The notes: generated by a model from the letters alone, not told the origin. A DNA stretch of 64,000 nt from Hyphomicrobium sp. (GCA_017512425.1 JAFWGI010000016.1:558001-622000); one strand, 5' to 3'; counted from the stretch's first letter, positions 47,665 to 56,463 are shown. Translations and numbers: made by a program.

Positions 47665-48948
47665 TTATGGTTTCGCCGCACCGCCGACCGCCTCGGGACG
47701 GTCGAGGCTGTCCGAACCTTGAAGTTCGATCTTGAGATTGAGCGCCGCAACGACGGCTTCTATGGCACGTGCCTGTGCAATAAGCGCGTCGACGGCATCA
47801 AGTATCAATTTGTTTCCGACGTCGTTTCCTGCGGCCAGCATTTGGTCATAGGCCATTTCTCCGCTGTCCGCTTTGGCTTTGAGCGCCGACATTTTTTCGA
47901 GTGTCAGTGCCATCGCATCATCGGCACGCTTGGCCGCTTCGGGCGCTTTTTCGCGTGCGTAGGCCGCTATGCTCGGACCGCTGACGGGCGTGTCCCCGTC
48001 ATACTTTCCGTTCCAGATATTCATGATGCCAACTTGATCGTAGTAATGGCTGTTCTGCGTGTTGTCGGAGAAGCAGTCGTGTTCTTCTTCGGTATCGTGC
48101 AGAATGACGCCGAGCTTCATGCGCTCGCCGGCCAGTTCGCCGTACGACAGCGAACCGATCCCAGTCAGGATGACCGTGAGCTGTCCGGCTTGATCTTGCG
48201 CAGCCAGGTGCTGACGCGCCTTCCCGCCAACTTTCCAGTTGCCGACCATTTCGTTCAGATCGTCGATGAGCAACTGCGACGCCACCTTCAGATAGGCGCG
48301 GCGGCGGTCACAGTTGCCGCCTGTGCAGGCCTTTAGATCGTAATCCGTCGCGGGGCGATTTCCGGCGCCCGGGCCGGTGCCATTCAAGTCCTGCCCCCAG
48401 AGCAGAAACTCTATGGCGTGATAGCCGCCGGCGACGTTCGTTTCGACGTCGAGGGCTTTATCGATTTTGCGCAGCAGCGCTTTGTCGATTTTGCTGGCGT
48501 TCAGCGGCACATCACCGAGCTTGATTTTCGGATTGGCAATGACGTTGGCGGTGTAGAGCTCGTTCTCATCGCTGCTATCGCCGTAAAAGCCGGGATCAAC
48601 ATAATCGATGAGGCCTTCATCAAGCGGCCAAGCGTTGACCTTGCCTTCCCAGTCATCAACGATTTTATTGCCGAAGCGATAGCCTTCGGTCTGCATGTAC
48701 GGAATGCGCGCGGCTTTCCAGGCGGCCCGGGCGGCGTCGAGCGTTTGCGGCGACGGTGCAGCGAGCAGCGCATCGATCGCCGCGTCGAGCGCCTTGGCGC
48801 GCGCGGCGGCGTCACCAAAGACCGCTTCAGCGATACCAGCGTACGTCTTGACGATATCCGCAGGGGCGATCTCGGCGGCAACCGGCTGCGCCGCCGCCAG
48901 CAAGCAGGCCGCAACGAACGTCGATTTTGAAAACAAGGCCTTGGCCAT
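47665..48948 (-). CDS. Imelysin-family iron-regulated protein (IrpA-like)
   Basis: 427 residues from ATG 48948, with GGAGGA ten bases upstream; the frame opens at GTG 48966. Signal peptide (FVAACLLAAAQPVAAE). The insulin-cleaving-metalloproteinase outer-membrane-protein motif GxHxxE is present as GYHAIE in GGYHAIEFLLWGQD. It is probably a periplasmic or lipid-linked factor for ferrous/ferric ion uptake. First gene of an operon with a second imelysin and DUF1513. The di-haem DUF1111 gene often found between the two imelysins is absent. Confidence 0.9.
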   Translation of the reverse strand: MAKALFSKSTFVAACLLAAAQPVAAEIAPADIVKTYAGIAEAVFGDAAARAKALDAAIDALLAAPSPQTLDAARAAWKAARIPYMQTEGYRFGNKIVDDWEGKVNAWPLDEGLIDYVDPGFYGDSSDENELYTANVIANPKIKLGDVPLNASKIDKALLRKIDKALDVETNVAGGYHAIEFLLWGQDLNGTGPGAGNRPATDYDLKACTGGNCDRRRAYLKVASQLLIDDLNEMVGNWKVGGKARQHLAAQDQAGQLTVILTGIGSLSYGELAGERMKLGVILHDTEEEHDCFSDNTQNSHYYDQVGIMNIWNGKYDGDTPVSGPSIAAYAREKAPEAAKRADDAMALTLEKMSALKAKADSGEMAYDQMLAAGNDVGNKLILDAVDALIAQARAIEAVVAALNLKIELQGSDSLDRPEAVGGAAKP

Positions 48949-49332
48949 TCGACGGGGTTCCTCCACAAGGCAATCGTGCCGCCGTCATACAGCGCGATTG
49001 AGTTTTGTCTACTTCGTCGGTATAGATTTAATGGCGCCTCGAGCGGCGACTGGTATACGGCAGGCGCGAAGGCGTTTATATCGAACGTCATGCCAGTTCG
49101 CTCGACAACTGTGACTTTGGCGCGCCATGTTTGTGACACGACGCACCAAAATCCTGTTCAGCTACTGGCGGATTTCGGCGCCAGGCTCTAAGCGCTATCC
49201 TCCAGTACCGCGCACACTGAAATCTTTCGCCTTGGCAGCCGTAACTTAGATTGCAACGCGGCTCGCCCGCATATTACAAATAGTTGATCCGTCGACCGAC
49301 ACGCCGAATTTACCAAGGACCGAGCTTCCCCA
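48949..49332. other. Divergent promoter region of the imelysin operon and the Rrf2-like regulator
   Basis: 384 bases with no gene. I looked for Fur, Irr and RirA boxes and saw no convincing match; an imperfect inverted pair TCTAC/GTATAGA near 49014-49032 is the only symmetry of note. Both flanking genes must start here. Confidence 0.5.
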
Positions 49333-49821
49333 ATGCGCTTGACCAAGCAAACCGGCCACGCGATCCGAATTCTGATCCATTGCGCAGAAGCCACCGAGCT
49401 GATCAAGACGGCTGAGATTTCCAGTCATCTGGATATTACCAAGCAGAATGTCTTCAAGATTGTCTTCATTCTGTCACGCGCCGGCTTCATCGCCGCGGTT
49501 CGCGGACCGAGCGGCGGCGTCAAGCTCGCCAAGCCGGCGTCGTCGATCAGGATCGGCGATGTGGTCCGCGCGATTGAAGTGACAGACGTCGAAATCGACG
49601 GCGAGACTGGCGCCGCGGTCGCGCCGCAGCGCGGCACCGGATCGATCAACCGGGTGTTCGATGATGCGATGTCGGCTTTCGTCTCCGTGCTGGATCAGCA
49701 CACGCTCGCCGACCTTGTCCAGCAGCGCAAGACGACACAGTCAACGATGGCGCAGAAGAGCGCGACGCGGACGACCAAAATGGCGCGCGCTAAGAAGACA
49801 GCCGGCACACCGCGCCGATAA
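49333..49821 (+). CDS. Rrf2-family transcriptional regulator without the Fe-S cysteines
   Basis: 162 residues. The winged-helix part MRLTKQTGHAIRILIHCAEA with the EISSHLDITKQNVFKIVFIL and RGPSGGVKLAK motifs is clearly Rrf2-type. IscR, NsrR and RirA use three cysteines around residues 90-110 to hold an Fe-S cluster; here that segment (VEIDGETGAAVAPQRGTGSI) has none, and the only Cys is residue 18. The C-terminal 30 residues are basic (KSATRTTKMARAKKT). It is divergent from the imelysin iron operon, so it may regulate that without a cluster. It converges with the HutC-like gene. Confidence 0.88.
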   Translation: MRLTKQTGHAIRILIHCAEATELIKTAEISSHLDITKQNVFKIVFILSRAGFIAAVRGPSGGVKLAKPASSIRIGDVVRAIEVTDVEIDGETGAAVAPQRGTGSINRVFDDAMSAFVSVLDQHTLADLVQQRKTTQSTMAQKSATRTTKMARAKKTAGTPRR

Positions 49822-49851
49822 CAGCGCAGTACCGATCCGTGGCTCGGCGCA

Positions 49852-50655
49852 TCAGGTCATCGTAATCTGATATTCAGCGCGACCGAGATGCACTGTGCGC
49901 CGCGACCATTCCAGCACCGCGCCAGTCAGTCCGTACGCAACGCGCGACATCTGCATGACCGCTTGCCCCGGAACAATTTTCAATTGCGTGGCGAGCGCGC
50001 CGCTGGCGTGAACTGCTGAAACAGATTCCCGCACCTTTGCGATAGGCTCGCGGTAGTGCCGGCGGTAGATCGGAAAGAGAAACTGGCCAGCGGATGCGAC
50101 ATGATCCGGCAGCCCCGGAAAACGCTCGCGCGAGACGGCAACATGTTCGACACAGGCGATGTGACTGCCGCCCCACTCCGATTGCAGCCGATAGATCGGC
50201 GCGTCGAGCCGCAATTCGAGCATCCGCGCTTCTTCTTCTGAAGCCAGTCCGGCGGCGATCGACCATGCAACGGCTGGTGCCCGCACTTTTTTGCCGTCCG
50301 CAATGACGTTGCTGAAACGCTCGAGCTCCGTCTCGTTCGACGATTCGACGACGAATGTTCCTCGTCCTTGCCGCCGTTCGACGAGGTGCTCTCCTTCGAG
50401 CATTTCCAGCGCCTTGCGCATGGTGCCGATGCTGACACCGATATCGCGCGCCAGGATGACTTCGTTTGGCAGGGGCGATCGGGCGCTCCATTCGCCGGAA
50501 CAAATTTTCAGACGCAGAATGCTTGCGACCTGCATATAAAGCGGGCCGGCAAAATGCGGCGACGGCGGTGTGGTCGGCGGCGTATAGCCGCCGGCGGCGG
50601 TCCGGACCTCTGGTTCGGGAAGTCTCGCGTCTCCTGATTTCACGACGGTGCTCAT
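49852..50655 (-). CDS. GntR/HutC-family transcriptional regulator
   Basis: 267 residues with a Pro-rich leader, a GntR winged-helix domain (MQVASILRLKICSGEW, then LPNEVILARDIGVSIGTMRKAL and LVERRQGRGTFV) and a UTRA ligand domain (about 130-260) ending VLEWSRRTVHLGRAEYQI. HutC-type regulators sense small acids, amino acids, sugars or phosphonates. ATG 50655 has GGAGG upstream. No nearby operon shows a clear substrate link. It is convergent with Rrf2 and divergent from the histidine kinase. Confidence 0.92.
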   Translation of the reverse strand: MSTVVKSGDARLPEPEVRTAAGGYTPPTTPPSPHFAGPLYMQVASILRLKICSGEWSARSPLPNEVILARDIGVSIGTMRKALEMLEGEHLVERRQGRGTFVVESSNETELERFSNVIADGKKVRAPAVAWSIAAGLASEEEARMLELRLDAPIYRLQSEWGGSHIACVEHVAVSRERFPGLPDHVASAGQFLFPIYRRHYREPIAKVRESVSAVHASGALATQLKIVPGQAVMQMSRVAYGLTGAVLEWSRRTVHLGRAEYQITMT

Positions 50656-50968
50656 GACAAGGGTCCTCCGGCTGGCGACGCCGAGCAGCGGGCCAGGATT
50701 TCAAATGTCGTTACGTGAAATGGGCGATGAAAAAGAACGGAACAGATAAACGGATACTGAGCAACACTACCGGGCAACAGATACTGGGCGCAGTACGCGC
50801 GACGGCGTTTGGAGAATGAACGCTGTACTTCAAGTGATGTACACTGACAGTTGGCCATGACTCGGTGTCGGGCGTTTGCCGCGTTTGTGTCAGTTTATGT
50901 CAAGCGCGGACGATTGAGCGATGCGGCGCCACCAACGTATTATGACGTGCTCAGTGAGTGGCGAGGCG
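50656..50968. other. Intergenic region between the HutC-like regulator and the histidine kinase
   Basis: 313 bases containing no gene I can support. ATG codons at 50921 and 50942 are in frame with the kinase. No strong operator symmetry was found. Confidence 0.5.
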
Positions 50969-52051
50969 ATGGCGAGAGAGACCGAGACTTCTAGAATACT
51001 GGGCGAAGCGCTGGCATCGTCGCGTTCGGCCGTTGTCGTAACCTCGCCAGCGCGAGTCATCACGGCGGCCAACCCTTCGGCATATGCCTTACTCGGATAT
51101 GCACCGTCGCACCTTGTCGGGCAGCAGGTACGTGCGCTCTATGCAGCAGGCGACGACTACGCTGCTGCTATTCACGGTGATGCGTCGTTGGTCTCCGGCG
51201 CTGCTTTGCCCGTGACTTTGCGCGATCAGTCCGGCGCGTTGATCGACGCCGATGCCGTCATGCTGCCGGTACGCAATGCTGCCGGCGATATCGCGACGAT
51301 CATAGAAATCTGGACGCCGGCTCCGCGCGAGGCTACGGCGGCCGCTGCCAAGCCAATGGCGGATCGCGGCGACATGCTGCGTTTTGCACGCGGCGCAGCG
51401 CACGACTTCAAAAATCTTTTGACAATCGTCGCCGGCAATTTGGGATTGGCGCGCGATGCAAGGAGTACCGGCCAGCGGCTTCGATTTTTCGACGATGCGG
51501 AACGCGCGGTCAGAGATGCGGTCCGCATCGCCGATCAAATGATTTCGTTTGCGCGCAACCAGCATGTGGCGCCTGAGGACATCGACGTCGCGCACATGAT
51601 CGCGACCCTCGTACCGACGTGGTCGCATTCGGTTGCGTCCGGCGTCAGCCTGACGTGTCAGGTGAACGCCAGCCTTCCGCAGGTACTTGCCGATCGCAGC
51701 GGCCTTGAAAACGCACTGCTAAACCTCGTCATCAATGCGCGCGACGCCACCGCCGACAGCGGCGAAATCGAAATTTCCGCTGCCGTTACCGAGGCCGATT
51801 TCGGTAGCGGTGAAGCGAAGCGCCCCTACGTTGCGATCGCCGTGCGCGATACCGGCATTGGCATGACAAATCACGTCTGCGCGCGTGCGTTCGACCCGTT
51901 TTTCTCGACCAAGCCGGCGTCACATGGCAGAGGACTCGGGCTGGCGACGGTGTCGGGTTTTGCGCGGCAGGCCGATGGCCACGTCGCAATCGATAGCACG
52001 CTCGGTGTCGGCACAACGGTTACGATCTATCTGCCGCCGTCCGCGACCTGA
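50969..52051 (+). CDS. PAS-domain sensor histidine kinase, cytoplasmic
   Basis: 360 residues from ATG 50969 (GAGGC upstream); starts at 50921 and 50942 are possible. A PAS domain (about 10-125) is followed by a phosphoacceptor box RGAAHDFKNLLTIVAGNL of the HDxxN type and a HATPase domain with N box LVINARDAT, G1 DTGIGM, F box FDPFFSTK and G2 GRGLGLATV. No membrane helix is visible, so it senses a cytoplasmic cue. It converges on the OmpR-type regulator gene nine bases away, which could be its partner. Confidence 0.92.
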   Translation: MARETETSRILGEALASSRSAVVVTSPARVITAANPSAYALLGYAPSHLVGQQVRALYAAGDDYAAAIHGDASLVSGAALPVTLRDQSGALIDADAVMLPVRNAAGDIATIIEIWTPAPREATAAAAKPMADRGDMLRFARGAAHDFKNLLTIVAGNLGLARDARSTGQRLRFFDDAERAVRDAVRIADQMISFARNQHVAPEDIDVAHMIATLVPTWSHSVASGVSLTCQVNASLPQVLADRSGLENALLNLVINARDATADSGEIEISAAVTEADFGSGEAKRPYVAIAVRDTGIGMTNHVCARAFDPFFSTKPASHGRGLGLATVSGFARQADGHVAIDSTLGVGTTVTIYLPPSAT

Positions 52052-52060
52052 TGTGCTTGA

Positions 52061-52900
52061 TCATGCGGCTGTCAGATGACCGGTAAAGCGATAGCCCGCG
52101 CCGCGCACTGTCTTGATGAAATCTGGCGCCGCCGCCTGGCGCTCGATTTTCCGGCGCAACCGGCTGACGGTGGTATCGACCGACCGCTCCAACGGCTCGG
52201 CATCGATGCCGCCGATTGCATCGATCAGAAAGTCGCGCGAAAGCACCCGCCCGGCATGGCGCACGAAAGCTTCGAGCAATCTGAATTCGGCCGTCGTCAA
52301 AGGACAGACGGTGCCGTTGCTGTCGCGCAATTCATGGCCTTCGAAATCGATGGTCCAGTCGCCGAAGGCCTGCCGGTCACGCTGCTCTGGCCGAGACGTT
52401 CTCGATATGCGATTGATCCGGCGCAGCACGGCCTTGACGCGAGCAACGACTTCGCGCGGATTGAACGGCTTGACGATGTAATCATCGGCGCCGACCTCCA
52501 ATCCGACGATGCGGTCGATGTCCTCGGCTCGTGCGGTGACCATGATAATCGCGACGTCACTGACAGCGCGGATTTGACCGGCCAGCGCGAGACCATCTTC
52601 ATCGCGCAAGGTCAAGTCGAGCGTCACCAGATCTATTGGCTGCACTGACAGAATTTTCAGTGCTGCCGTGCCAGTCGCTGCCTCGGCAACGGCATATCCT
52701 GCGCCTTCGAAAATGGTACGCAACAACCGGCGCATGTTGTCGTCGTCTTCGACGATACAAATGCGCGAACGCCGCGCCGACTGGCCGCCAGTTGTGCGCG
52801 CTGCTGCGCCATCCTGTCCTTGTGAGCTTGTGGGCAAGAACACACCAAACCGAGTCGTTGCGTTGCCTTGGCTATAGCGCGTTTTGACGTTCGCCGCCAC
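52061..52900 (-). CDS. OmpR-family response regulator
   Basis: 279 residues. A receiver domain (CIVEDDDN, TLDLTLRDEDG with the phospho-Asp, IMVTAR, DDYIVKPFN) is followed by a winged-helix DNA-binding domain (LTTAEFRLLEAFVRHAGRVL, then VDTTVSRLRRKIE and VRGAGYRF). About 46 extra residues lie before the receiver. The start GTG 52900 is uncertain, as the common OmpR start would be around 52770 and no in-frame ATG is there. It is likely partnered with the adjacent convergent kinase, although such convergent pairs are unusual. Confidence 0.92.
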   Translation of the reverse strand: MAANVKTRYSQGNATTRFGVFLPTSSQGQDGAAARTTGGQSARRSRICIVEDDDNMRRLLRTIFEGAGYAVAEAATGTAALKILSVQPIDLVTLDLTLRDEDGLALAGQIRAVSDVAIIMVTARAEDIDRIVGLEVGADDYIVKPFNPREVVARVKAVLRRINRISRTSRPEQRDRQAFGDWTIDFEGHELRDSNGTVCPLTTAEFRLLEAFVRHAGRVLSRDFLIDAIGGIDAEPLERSVDTTVSRLRRKIERQAAAPDFIKTVRGAGYRFTGHLTAA

Positions 52901-52937
52901 GCATCGCCGACAGGTCTCGGATGTCAGGTTGCGGCCG

Positions 52938-53963
52938 TCAGGTTGCGGGTGTCAGGCAATTCGAAATGTTTCTCGCCAGGTTGCGCATGAGATCGAAATA
53001 AAGCTCTGGACCCGCCGTCAGCGTTGCTCCTTCCGGGTCGAGCGTGCCGGACCGCGCCGTCGTGCCGTCGGTCACGGCGGCGACGAGTTTTGGCTGAAAT
53101 CCAGGCTCCGCGAATACGCAGGCCGCGCTCAACGACGCAATTTTCTTGCGCACCTCGGTCAACCGTTTCGCGCTCGGCTGTGCGTCGGGGGTCACTGTTA
53201 CAGAACCCGCAGCCGGAATTTCAAAACGGGACTCGAAATACTGGGTGGCATCATGAAAGACGATAAATGGCTTGCCGCGCACGGGCGAAAGCTGCGCCTG
53301 AAGATCGCTGCTGAGCGCGTCGATTTTTGCCGTCACCTCCGCGGCGTTCTTGGCAAATAGCTCGGCATTTTGCGGATACGTTGCCGAGAGTTCGGCGGCG
53401 ACCGCAGCCACGATGGCCTGCGCATTCTTCGGATCAAGCCAGATATGACCATCCTGCACGCCGTGACCACCGCCTTCGTGACCAGCGGCGTCATGATCGT
53501 GATCGTCGTGATCATGAGCATCATGGTCATGTTCGCCGCTGTGCGCGTGCGCTTCGAACGTCGCACCCGTGCGCTGAGGCAGCAGCGTCACGCCCTTCGC
53601 CTCGGCAAGCGACATCAATTTGACTTTCGACGGCAACGCTTCAACAACACGCCGTGTGAACGGCTCCAAGCTCTCCGAAATACGAATGAAAACGTCGGCC
53701 TGCTGGATCGCCTTCGCATTCGAGGGCTTCAAAGTGAATGTATGCGGTGACGCCGCGCCATCGACCAGCAGATGCGGCGTGCCAGCGCCTGCCATGATCG
53801 CAGTAACCAGGGAATGCACCGGCTTGATCGTGACGACGACGTTCGGTTCGGCGGCATGGACCGGAGCCGGCGCTGACATGGCCGATGCAGCGATAGCCGA
53901 CGTTGCGATAGCAAAAAACCGAAGCACCCGATGCGCGGCGTGCGCAGCAAACTTTTCAAACAT
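52938..53963 (-). CDS. znuA: High-affinity zinc ABC transporter substrate-binding protein ZnuA
   Basis: 341 residues from ATG 53963, with GGAGGG close upstream. Signal peptide ending near VHAAEP. The zinc ligands fit the family: KPVH (His50), a histidine-rich loop of about 30 residues (138-168, many HDHD units), GHIWLDP (His173) and a C-terminal FHDATQYFE His. It delivers zinc to ZnuBC, which are not in this window. A Zur-type box lies in its promoter. The divergent DUF1007 and NicO genes are likely part of the same zinc or metal response. Confidence 0.94.
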   Translation of the reverse strand: MFEKFAAHAAHRVLRFFAIATSAIAASAMSAPAPVHAAEPNVVVTIKPVHSLVTAIMAGAGTPHLLVDGAASPHTFTLKPSNAKAIQQADVFIRISESLEPFTRRVVEALPSKVKLMSLAEAKGVTLLPQRTGATFEAHAHSGEHDHDAHDHDDHDHDAAGHEGGGHGVQDGHIWLDPKNAQAIVAAVAAELSATYPQNAELFAKNAAEVTAKIDALSSDLQAQLSPVRGKPFIVFHDATQYFESRFEIPAAGSVTVTPDAQPSAKRLTEVRKKIASLSAACVFAEPGFQPKLVAAVTDGTTARSGTLDPEGATLTAGPELYFDLMRNLARNISNCLTPAT

Positions 53964-53984
53964 GAGCCCTCCAGCTGTCACCGA

Positions 53985-53999
53985 TCGTATATTATAACA
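53985..53999. promoter_or_regulatory. Zur-type operator upstream of znuA
   Basis: On the minus strand TGTTATAATATACGA, 13 of 15 to the Zur consensus TGTTATANTATAACA, ending 22 bases before the znuA start. Zur represses zinc uptake when zinc is plentiful. Confidence 0.65.
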
Positions 54000-54219
54000 A
54001 ACGGGGTTGCAAGCCGTCCCGATAGGGGCTTGTACGCGGCGGCTGGCTCCCGAGTGTGTCGTCGCTGCTCGAATGCGCGGACATGTTACGCGCCATTCAA
54101 CGCGGGCCGCATTGACGCCATGTTAGAGCGGCTAGAACGGGGTGAACGGTTGATTTTCGAAGTCCGATCCCGACGTTCGGGTCGAGGCATTCGGTTGATT
54201 CGTGGATTGCGGAGGAATG

Positions 54220-54870
54220 ATGAAGCGGGCACTTGCCGCCGCCAGCGTCGCCGGACTGTTGATGGTCTCGGCCGATGCGGCGCGCGCCCACCCCCACGTC
54301 TGGGTGACGTATGAGGCGACGATTGTTTACGACAAGGGCACCGTCACCGGCGTCGATCATATCTGGTCGTTCGACGACATGTATACCGCGATGGCGATCC
54401 AGGGCCTGGACAAGAATAACGACGGTGCCTACACGCGCGAAGAGTTGGCCGAGCTTGCCAAGGTCAATATGGAAGGCCTCAAGGACTTCAACTATTTCAC
54501 GTTCGCCAAGTTGAACGGCACCGAACTGAAGTTCGCCGGCCCTGCCGATCCGTGGCTCGAATACACAAACGGTATTTTGCGATTGCACTTCCGCATGCCG
54601 CTTGAACAGCCTGTCCTCGCCGAAGCCGAAGGTTTGAATTTCTCGATCTACGATCCATCATTTTTCATCGCCTTCGAGCCTGAGAAAACCGACGCTTTGA
54701 AGCTCGCGTCAGCACCCGAAGGCTGCACGGCGACGTTTGTCGATCCGGCAGCCGATAAGAATGCCGAAGACGCAAAAAAGCTCGGTGAAGCGTTCTTCCA
54801 AGAACTCGGCGGCGAAAATTACGGCATGAGCCAAGCCAAATCCGTTTCCGTCACATGCAAAAAATCCTGA
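54220..54870 (+). CDS. DUF1007 periplasmic protein with an EF-hand-like loop
   Basis: 216 residues from ATG 54220, after GCGGAGG (54209-54215); ATG 54217 overlaps it too closely. Signal peptide ending ARAHP, leaving an N-terminal HPHVW, a motif typical of the family and of metal-binding sites. Residues 64-75 (DKNNDGAYTREE) match an EF-hand calcium loop. DUF1007 proteins are often encoded with nickel or zinc transporters and are thought to be periplasmic components. It overlaps the NicO-type gene by 16 bases. Confidence 0.85.
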   Translation: MKRALAAASVAGLLMVSADAARAHPHVWVTYEATIVYDKGTVTGVDHIWSFDDMYTAMAIQGLDKNNDGAYTREELAELAKVNMEGLKDFNYFTFAKLNGTELKFAGPADPWLEYTNGILRLHFRMPLEQPVLAEAEGLNFSIYDPSFFIAFEPEKTDALKLASAPEGCTATFVDPAADKNAEDAKKLGEAFFQELGGENYGMSQAKSVSVTCKKS

Positions 54871-55934
54871 ACGCGCCGATGCGAATTTTCTGGCGTGGTG
54901 TGTTTATACTGATGGCAGGCTTGATGCTGTCGTTGGGCGCCGTGACGGCTCATGCGCAGACGTCACCGCCCCCGTCGCCGCTTGGCATTCCGCTGCCCGC
55001 ACAAAAGGACACGCCGGCCGCCACTGCGCCAGCGGCGGCACAAAGCCCCTCGCAAAGTGCCGGGCCATTAACGCGTATGTGGGACTGGCTGCTTGCGACG
55101 CAAAGCCAGCTCAATCGTGACATGGCGGCAGCCGTCCGCGGGTTGAAAAGCGAGAACCCGCTGCGCGCGGCGGCTGTGCTCATCGGCATCGCCTTCGCCT
55201 ACGGCGTGCTGCACGCGGCCGGACCCGGCCACGGCAAATCCGTCATTTCGGCATATGTGTTGGCCAACCGGGAAACAGTGCGGCGCGGGATTGCGCTGTC
55301 GTTTCTGTCGGCCTTTGTGCAAGCGCTATCGGCGATTGTCTTCGTCGGCATCATGGTGCTGATCCTGCAGCAGACCAGCATTCAAATGCGCTCGACCGAA
55401 GCGACGATCGAAACCGTCAGCTGGGGCCTGGTTGCGGCCGTCGGCGCCTATCTGTTGTACCGGCAGATTGCGCCCTATTTTGCGTCTAAGCGCGTCGACG
55501 CGCACCATCATCATGACGGACACGCGCATGATCACGCGCACGGAGCCGACTGTGGATGCGGGCATAGCCACATGCCGGCGCCGCAGGATTTGCAAGGCGC
55601 CTGGAGCTGGCGCCGCGCGTTGCCGCTGGCGTTGTCGGTCGGCATCCGTCCGTGCTCGGGCGCCATTCTTCTGCTGATCTTCGCACTCAGCCAGGGGATG
55701 CTATGGGCCGGCGTCGTCGGAACATTTGCTATGGCACTTGGAACGGCAATAACCGTGTCGCTGCTCGCAACGCTTGCCGTCACGTCGCGCGACTGGGCTG
55801 CAAAAGCATCCGGTCCCGGCAGCGCGTGGGCGGACCGGCTGCTAACGGCCGCCGGATTTATCGGCGCGGGTCTCGTGTTCGTACTCGGCGCGGCGTTCTT
55901 TATCGGCTCGTTGAGGACTCCGGCACCTTTCTGA
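54855..55934 (+). CDS. NicO/RcnA-family metal transporter
   Basis: 359 residues with a signal-like start, a Pro/Ala-rich stretch, and about six membrane segments. The nickel-transporter motif HAAGPGHGKSVISAYVLA and a later SVGIRPCSGAILLLIFAL region are typical of the NicO/RcnA group. A histidine-rich cytoplasmic loop (HHHHDGHAHDHAHG) sits between the halves. In many alphaproteobacteria this gene and DUF1007 are linked to zinc genes, so the metal may be zinc, nickel or cobalt. An ATG at 54879 is an alternative start. Confidence 0.9.
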   Translation: MQKILNAPMRIFWRGVFILMAGLMLSLGAVTAHAQTSPPPSPLGIPLPAQKDTPAATAPAAAQSPSQSAGPLTRMWDWLLATQSQLNRDMAAAVRGLKSENPLRAAAVLIGIAFAYGVLHAAGPGHGKSVISAYVLANRETVRRGIALSFLSAFVQALSAIVFVGIMVLILQQTSIQMRSTEATIETVSWGLVAAVGAYLLYRQIAPYFASKRVDAHHHHDGHAHDHAHGADCGCGHSHMPAPQDLQGAWSWRRALPLALSVGIRPCSGAILLLIFALSQGMLWAGVVGTFAMALGTAITVSLLATLAVTSRDWAAKASGPGSAWADRLLTAAGFIGAGLVFVLGAAFFIGSLRTPAPF

Positions 55935-55966
55935 GCGGCGCAAACCGCCCCGAAATGAAACGCAAG

Positions 55967-55981
55967 TTAACCAGCTCTTAA
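55967..55981. promoter_or_regulatory. Perfect CtrA-type box TTAA-N7-TTAA upstream of the thioredoxin-like gene
   Basis: TTAACCAGCTCTTAA; on the minus strand it continues as TTAA-GAGCTGG-TTAAC. It lies 90 bases before the start at 56071 and after the NicO stop. Confidence 0.55.
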
Positions 55982-56070
55982 AACTCGGCGCGCGGCCGAC
56001 CGTGCTGTCCGCTAAAACTTGCCTCAAACGCGGCTCGATATCCGGCCGCACGAGAGCAGGATGCGCCGTC

Positions 56071-56463
56071 ATGCGTTCGATTGCACGCCTACTGACTATC
56101 GCAACATTTCTGGCAGCGCCGATTGCCAGCGGCCGTGCAGGTGTCGATCCGGCGGCACCGTTGCCACCTGCGGGCAATCTGCAACTCGTCGTCATGGAAG
56201 CGCCAGGGTGCATCTACTGCACGATCTTCCGCCGCGACGTACTGCCGGCGTATGAAGTCTCAGAACGCGGCAAGGAAATGCCGGTACGGTTCCTTGATGT
56301 AAACGACGTCGAGCAGTCCGGCATTGGTCTCGATGCGCCGATCGATATCTTGCCGACCTTCGTCGTTATCAAAGACAACCACGAGGTCGGCCGCATCCCG
56401 GGCTACATGGGACCGGAAAACTTCTTCCACTCGATCAGCTATCTGTTGTCGTCATCGCAGTGA
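56071..56463 (+). CDS. Periplasmic thioredoxin-fold protein (SoxW-like)
   Basis: 130 residues from ATG 56071; the frame opens at 56002 with non-family residues. Signal peptide (RLLTIATFLAAPIASGRAG). The thioredoxin fold shows in LVVMEAPGCIYCTIFRRDVLP with the redox motif CIYC and the cis-Pro region IDILPTFVVIKDN. Such proteins reduce or form disulfides on exported proteins or cytochromes. A CtrA-type box is upstream. The partner protein is not evident. Confidence 0.85.
   Translation: MRSIARLLTIATFLAAPIASGRAGVDPAAPLPPAGNLQLVVMEAPGCIYCTIFRRDVLPAYEVSERGKEMPVRFLDVNDVEQSGIGLDAPIDILPTFVVIKDNHEVGRIPGYMGPENFFHSISYLLSSSQ

Noticed and set aside
49014..49032. Possible Irr or RirA box in the imelysin promoter
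   Set aside because: Only an imperfect five-base symmetry; does not match a known consensus.
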